DNA from: Tropicibacter naphthalenivorans
GTDB taxonomy: Bacteria > Pseudomonadota > Alphaproteobacteria > Rhodobacterales > Rhodobacteraceae
Direction: 5' to 3'
NCBI RefSeq assembly: GCF_900176475.1
Contig: NZ_FWXX01000007.1
Location: 164,674 to 228,673, forward strand
DNA: 64,000 bases
A program made the translations under genes and the position numbers. Position 1 is the first letter of the stretch, and every line of letters begins with the position of its first letter. Of this stretch, positions 63,136 to 64,000 are shown in pieces. The notes beneath the pieces were generated by a model. It made no database searches, was not told the origin of the DNA, and saw nothing but the letters and a program-made list of their open reading frames with translations.

Positions 63136-63448
63136 TTTACCGCTCCATCCAGCGTGCCCCCACCAGACAAAGTTAGCATAACGCAACCACTATTGCAGCG
63201 TGATCAGTCCAAATGAAGATAGTTTATGAGGGGGTGGTTAATAGATGTGAAGACCGCGCTGACACCTGTGGCGCGCTACGTGCGAAAATACGGCGCAATA
63301 TGGTGTTAGTCATTGATAACGCTCAGAAAAGTTTGAAGGACTAAAGCCCTTTTTGAGATTGGAAAAGCGGGTGGGTAATTCATCAAATGATCGAGACCAA
63401 AAAGGGCGCGCCAATTGGCACGCCCTTAATGGCTCGTTTTAACGGGAA
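63136..63448. other. 313-bp intergenic region with acs terminator
   Basis: Nearest to acs, the stem GGGCGcGCC / GGCaCGCCC (63404-63425) with TTTTT on the minus strand is the terminator of acs. The rest holds the promoter region of the 62611 gene, is rich in A and T, and shows no gene that I can support. Confidence 0.7.
63399..63425 (-). terminator. Rho-independent terminator after acs
   Basis: GGGCGcGCC pairs with GGCaCGCCC around AATT, with TTTTT following on the minus strand. Confidence 0.88.
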
Positions 63449-64000
63449 TCAACGATTCATGCGATTCTCGATGAGATCGTCGACGACGGAGGGGTCGGCG
63501 AGGGTGGAGGTGTCGCCCAAAGCGCCGTAGTCGTTCTCGGCGATTTTGCGCAGGATGCGGCGCATGATCTTGCCCGAGCGGGTTTTCGGCAGGCCTGGTG
63601 CCCATTGGATCAGGTCCGGCGAGGCAATCGGGCCGATCTCGGTGCGGACCCAAGTGCGCAGCTCTTTGCGCAGCTCTTCGGTGGGCTCGACGCCGTTCAT
63701 CAGGGTCACGTAGCAATAGATGCCCTGGCCCTTGATCTCGTGCGGGTAGCCCACAACCGCGGCCTCGGCGACCTTTTCATGCGCCACAAGCGCCGATTCG
63801 ACTTCGGCGGTCCCCATGCGGTGACCGGACACGTTGATCACGTCATCGACGCGGCCGGTGATCCAGTAATCGCCATCGGCGTCGCGGCGGCAGCCGTCAC
63901 CCGAGAAGTAATAGCCTTTGTAATCCGAGAAGTACGTCTTTTCAAAACGCTCGTGGTCGCCCCAGACGGTGCGCATCTGGCCCGGCCAGCTGTCTTTCAG
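63449..64000 (-). CDS. acs: Acetyl-coenzyme A synthetase (C-terminal part, runs off the window)
   Basis: Acs activates acetate to acetyl-CoA through acetyl-AMP. About 183 codons are inside the window. The visible part has [50 protein letters not shown] (C-terminal domain hinge and CoA site) and the catalytic lysine region [18 protein letters not shown]. The lysine in SGK is the known acetylation site in this family. The N-terminal part lies beyond the right edge. Confidence 0.95.
   Translation of the reverse strand: MKDSWPGQMRTVWGDHERFEKTYFSDYKGYYFSGDGCRRDADGDYWITGRVDDVINVSGHRMGTAEVESALVAHEKVAEAAVVGYPHEIKGQGIYCYVTLMNGVEPTEELRKELRTWVRTEIGPIASPDLIQWAPGLPKTRSGKIMRRILRKIAENDYGALGDTSTLADPSVVDDLIENRMNR

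Noticed and set aside
1..64000. CRISPR arrays, tRNA or rRNA genes, insertion sequences and prophage genes
   Set aside because: I looked for direct repeats with spacers, cloverleaf-like sequences and transposase or integrase motifs and saw none.

Overview
This 64 kb window is a piece of chromosome from an alphaproteobacterium, most likely a marine Rhodobacterales (Roseobacter-group) strain. The grounds are the ccoNOQP / uspA / fnrL / hemN neighbourhood, FnrL-type operators, a membrane-anchored CycM-type cytochrome c, the complete Kelly-Friedrich sulfur oxidation (sox) cluster in Paracoccus-like order, tetrameric sarcosine oxidase genes, and GC-rich codon use throughout. No tRNA, rRNA, insertion sequence, CRISPR array or prophage was seen. 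Housekeeping genes (dnaG, rpoD, nrdR, ribD, clpP, clpX, accBC, aat, acs) are mixed with accessory blocks.

Layout. 1-6170: cbb3 oxidase (ccoNOQP, minus), a divergent universal-stress gene, the oxygen regulator fnrL and hemN, tied together by three FNR boxes. 6197-11950: peptide ABC importer yejABEF. 12158-14789: cycM, pheA, an O6-methylguanine methyltransferase and a small membrane protein. 14855-24564: two paralogous clusters of TadG/TadE-like pseudopilin proteins that flank a glutamate dehydrogenase in opposite orientations. 24693-30200: sarcosine oxidase beta/delta/alpha/gamma with an extra exported protein inside the operon. 30230-37386: dnaG, rpoD, small secreted proteins, yjbQ, nrdR, ribD. 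37383-41951: capsule genes kpsC, wza-like and kpsS on the minus strand, lying between ribD and the riboflavin synthase gene. 42664-54753: sulfur oxidation genes soxT-R-S (minus) and soxV-W-X-Y-Z-A-B-C-D-E-F (plus). 54826-60341: CDF metal exporter, clpP, clpX, RidA, NDUFA12-like, MlaD-like, DUF2155 and aat. 60557-64000: accC, accB, an unknown gene and the 3' part of acs.

How it works together. Low oxygen sensed by FnrL would turn on the high-affinity cbb3 oxidase and oxygen-independent haem synthesis. SoxR, an ArsR-type repressor with a cysteine pair placed as in persulfide sensors, probably controls the thiosulfate-oxidising Sox proteins; two ATTC-N8-GAAT sites lie in front of soxT and soxX. 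Electrons from SoxAX and SoxCD can enter c-type cytochromes. Sarcosine oxidase and glutamate dehydrogenase suggest use of methylated amines and amino acids.

The most unusual material is the Tad-like region. A 25-residue module that starts QNNGWGNGDQ is identical in the tail of a TadE-like protein and in the von Willebrand A domain of a TadG-like protein, with one substitution in a second TadG-like protein. The first two copies differ at eight synonymous codon positions and no amino acid. The gene for the second TadG-like protein also appears to have its ribosome-binding site inside a hairpin arm. Other signals worth checking are a 65-bp hairpin with 25-bp arms and wobble pairs favouring plus-strand RNA (60411-60475), four GANTC methylation sites within 40 bp before rpoD, and a 16-bp perfect palindrome (17651-17666) between a tadG-like gene and gdh.
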